Below are positions 4,911 to 5,718 of a DNA stretch of 5,718 nt, piece by piece. A program made the translations under genes and the position numbers. How positions within the stretch are numbered: the stretch's first letter is position 1; each line of letters starts with the position of its first letter. Origin of the DNA: Desulfoplanes sp. (lineage in GTDB: Bacteria > Desulfobacterota > Desulfovibrionia > Desulfovibrionales > Desulfomicrobiaceae); NCBI GenBank assembly GCA_028708105.1, contig JAQVZR010000142.1, positions 1 to 5,718 on the forward strand. Direction: 5' to 3'. The notes under the pieces were generated by a model. The model made no database searches. It was not told the DNA's origin and saw only the letters and a list, made by a program, of their open reading frames with translations.

Positions 4911-5718
4911 TCAATGTTGCCGTTGCAAGGCCCGGAAAAAAGATCCGGGGCGGATCAGGGGTGAAGGTTTTATGGCATTCATACGCTGATCCAGAGTATG
5001 TAAAGCCTCCAGATATTCACCGGACCGATCCAGATAAAAAGCCAGGGCCCGAGAAAAATTTTTGCCCACAATCCCGTTGATGAACAACTGGCTGATCTCG
5101 CGCTGGCGCAGCAACAGTCTCTGAGATCGCACAAATATCAACCTTTCTTCGGCAGACATCGTCTGCATCAGATACTTAAGCATACTTCTGGAACGGGGCT
5201 GGTACATCCAGAAATACATAAAATCAAGGGCATGAACACTCAGCACCAGTTCAAGGTCCTTCCCCTGCGTAGAAAGAAGACACATAAACTCCTTGGGTGT
5301 CTTAAGCATCTCCAACAGATCGACCTCAGGACAGAGGACTTCCAGACAAGAATAGGTCTCAAAGAGTTGGCGTAATTTGTCCCGGTAATCCAGAAAACGC
5401 ATACGCATATTATTCTCGCGATCAGCCAGGCCCTCAATAACACCCGCCACACAATCCGAAGCGGCCTTGGAGATAACGGCAGCCCATCGCTGCAAGATAT
5501 CATTAACCGCTTCCAAGCCATATATGGATAAAAGTCCTCCGATCAGCGCATTAAAAACCAAGGCCAGAGGGATAGAAAGCACCGAACGAAAGAAGTTACA
5601 GAAAGCAGCGCTTTTAGGTAGGCCTCTAAAAATATTATGGCTGGAAATATACACACCATTGGCCAGGGCCATAATCGTGTAAAGCAAGAGGGGGCTGGTC
5701 GTCGTGGTGACATTAAAC
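4911..5718 (-). CDS. Unrecognised membrane-anchored protein, C-terminal 268 residues (5' end beyond the window)
   Basis: The minus-strand frame is open from the window edge (beginning FNVTTTTSPLLLY) to TGA at 4911-4913. The gene therefore starts outside the window, and the TTG at 5687 is not a convincing start. Two hydrophobic stretches near the visible N-terminus, SPLLLYTIMALANGVYISS and about 25 residues later VLSIPLALVFNALIGGLLS, look like membrane helices. About 190 residues follow that are mostly helical, charged and without membrane segments, ending in a basic tail (SFFRALQRQH). I see no catalytic motif, nucleotide-binding loop or cysteine cluster and do not recognise the family. The long uninterrupted frame with a protein-like composition supports a real gene. 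It reads toward the palindromic element and the ssrA terminator. It could be the end of a large multi-pass protein with a cytoplasmic C-terminal domain. Confidence 0.75.
   Translation of the reverse strand, partial: FNVTTTTSPLLLYTIMALANGVYISSHNIFRGLPKSAAFCNFFRSVLSIPLALVFNALIGGLLSIYGLEAVNDILQRWAAVISKAASDCVAGVIEGLADRENNMRMRFLDYRDKLRQLFETYSCLEVLCPEVDLLEMLKTPKEFMCLLSTQGKDLELVLSVHALDFMYFWMYQPRSRSMLKYLMQTMSAEERLIFVRSQRLLLRQREISQLFINGIVGKNFSRALAFYLDRSGEYLEALHTLDQRMNAIKPSPLIRPGSFFRALQRQH

Overview
This window looks like bacterial chromosome, most likely from an anaerobic member of the Desulfobacterota (former Deltaproteobacteria). The assignment is an inference. It rests on the alternate (N-type) F1Fo-ATPase genes, the YkgJ-type cysteine-cluster protein, a tRNA-Met with G1-U72 and encoded CCA, a one-piece tmRNA, and moderate GC content. 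No gene here fixes the genus.

Layout, left to right. (1) 1-2328, plus strand: the 3' end of an ATP synthase operon, with the alpha subunit (cut off by the window start) followed by a complete gamma subunit. No beta subunit follows gamma. Together with the protein sequences, this points to the alternate N-ATPase operon, in which beta and epsilon come first and alpha-gamma come last. (2) 2408-3178, minus strand: a YkgJ-like CxxxCC protein, convergent with the ATPase operon. (3) 3360-3436: elongator tRNA-Met(CAT) with its own promoter and a strong intrinsic terminator. (4) 3600-3965, plus strand: a 121-residue single-domain PilZ protein, a predicted cyclic-di-GMP receptor, with a very good Shine-Dalgarno sequence and a candidate promoter. 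(5) 4094-4482: a complete tmRNA gene (ssrA) with promoter, tag reading frame (ANNDNYAYAMAA) and a perfect 21-bp terminator hairpin. (6) 4557-4910: no gene, but rich in structure. It holds a 12-bp-arm hairpin and then a 200-bp element bounded by perfect 18-bp inverted repeats, with further inverted repeats nested inside. (7) 4911 to the window end, minus strand: the C-terminal part of an unrecognised membrane-anchored protein that continues past the window.

Apart from the ATPase pair the genes are independent transcription units, and I see no shared pathway among them. The two RNA genes belong to the translation and ribosome-rescue machinery, PilZ to second-messenger signalling, and the ATPase to ion-coupled energetics. 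The nested palindromic element at 4685-4884 is the best candidate for something undescribed. The other items worth a look are the missing ribosome-binding site of the gamma gene, the Met-Ala-Ala end of the tmRNA tag, and the unknown membrane protein.
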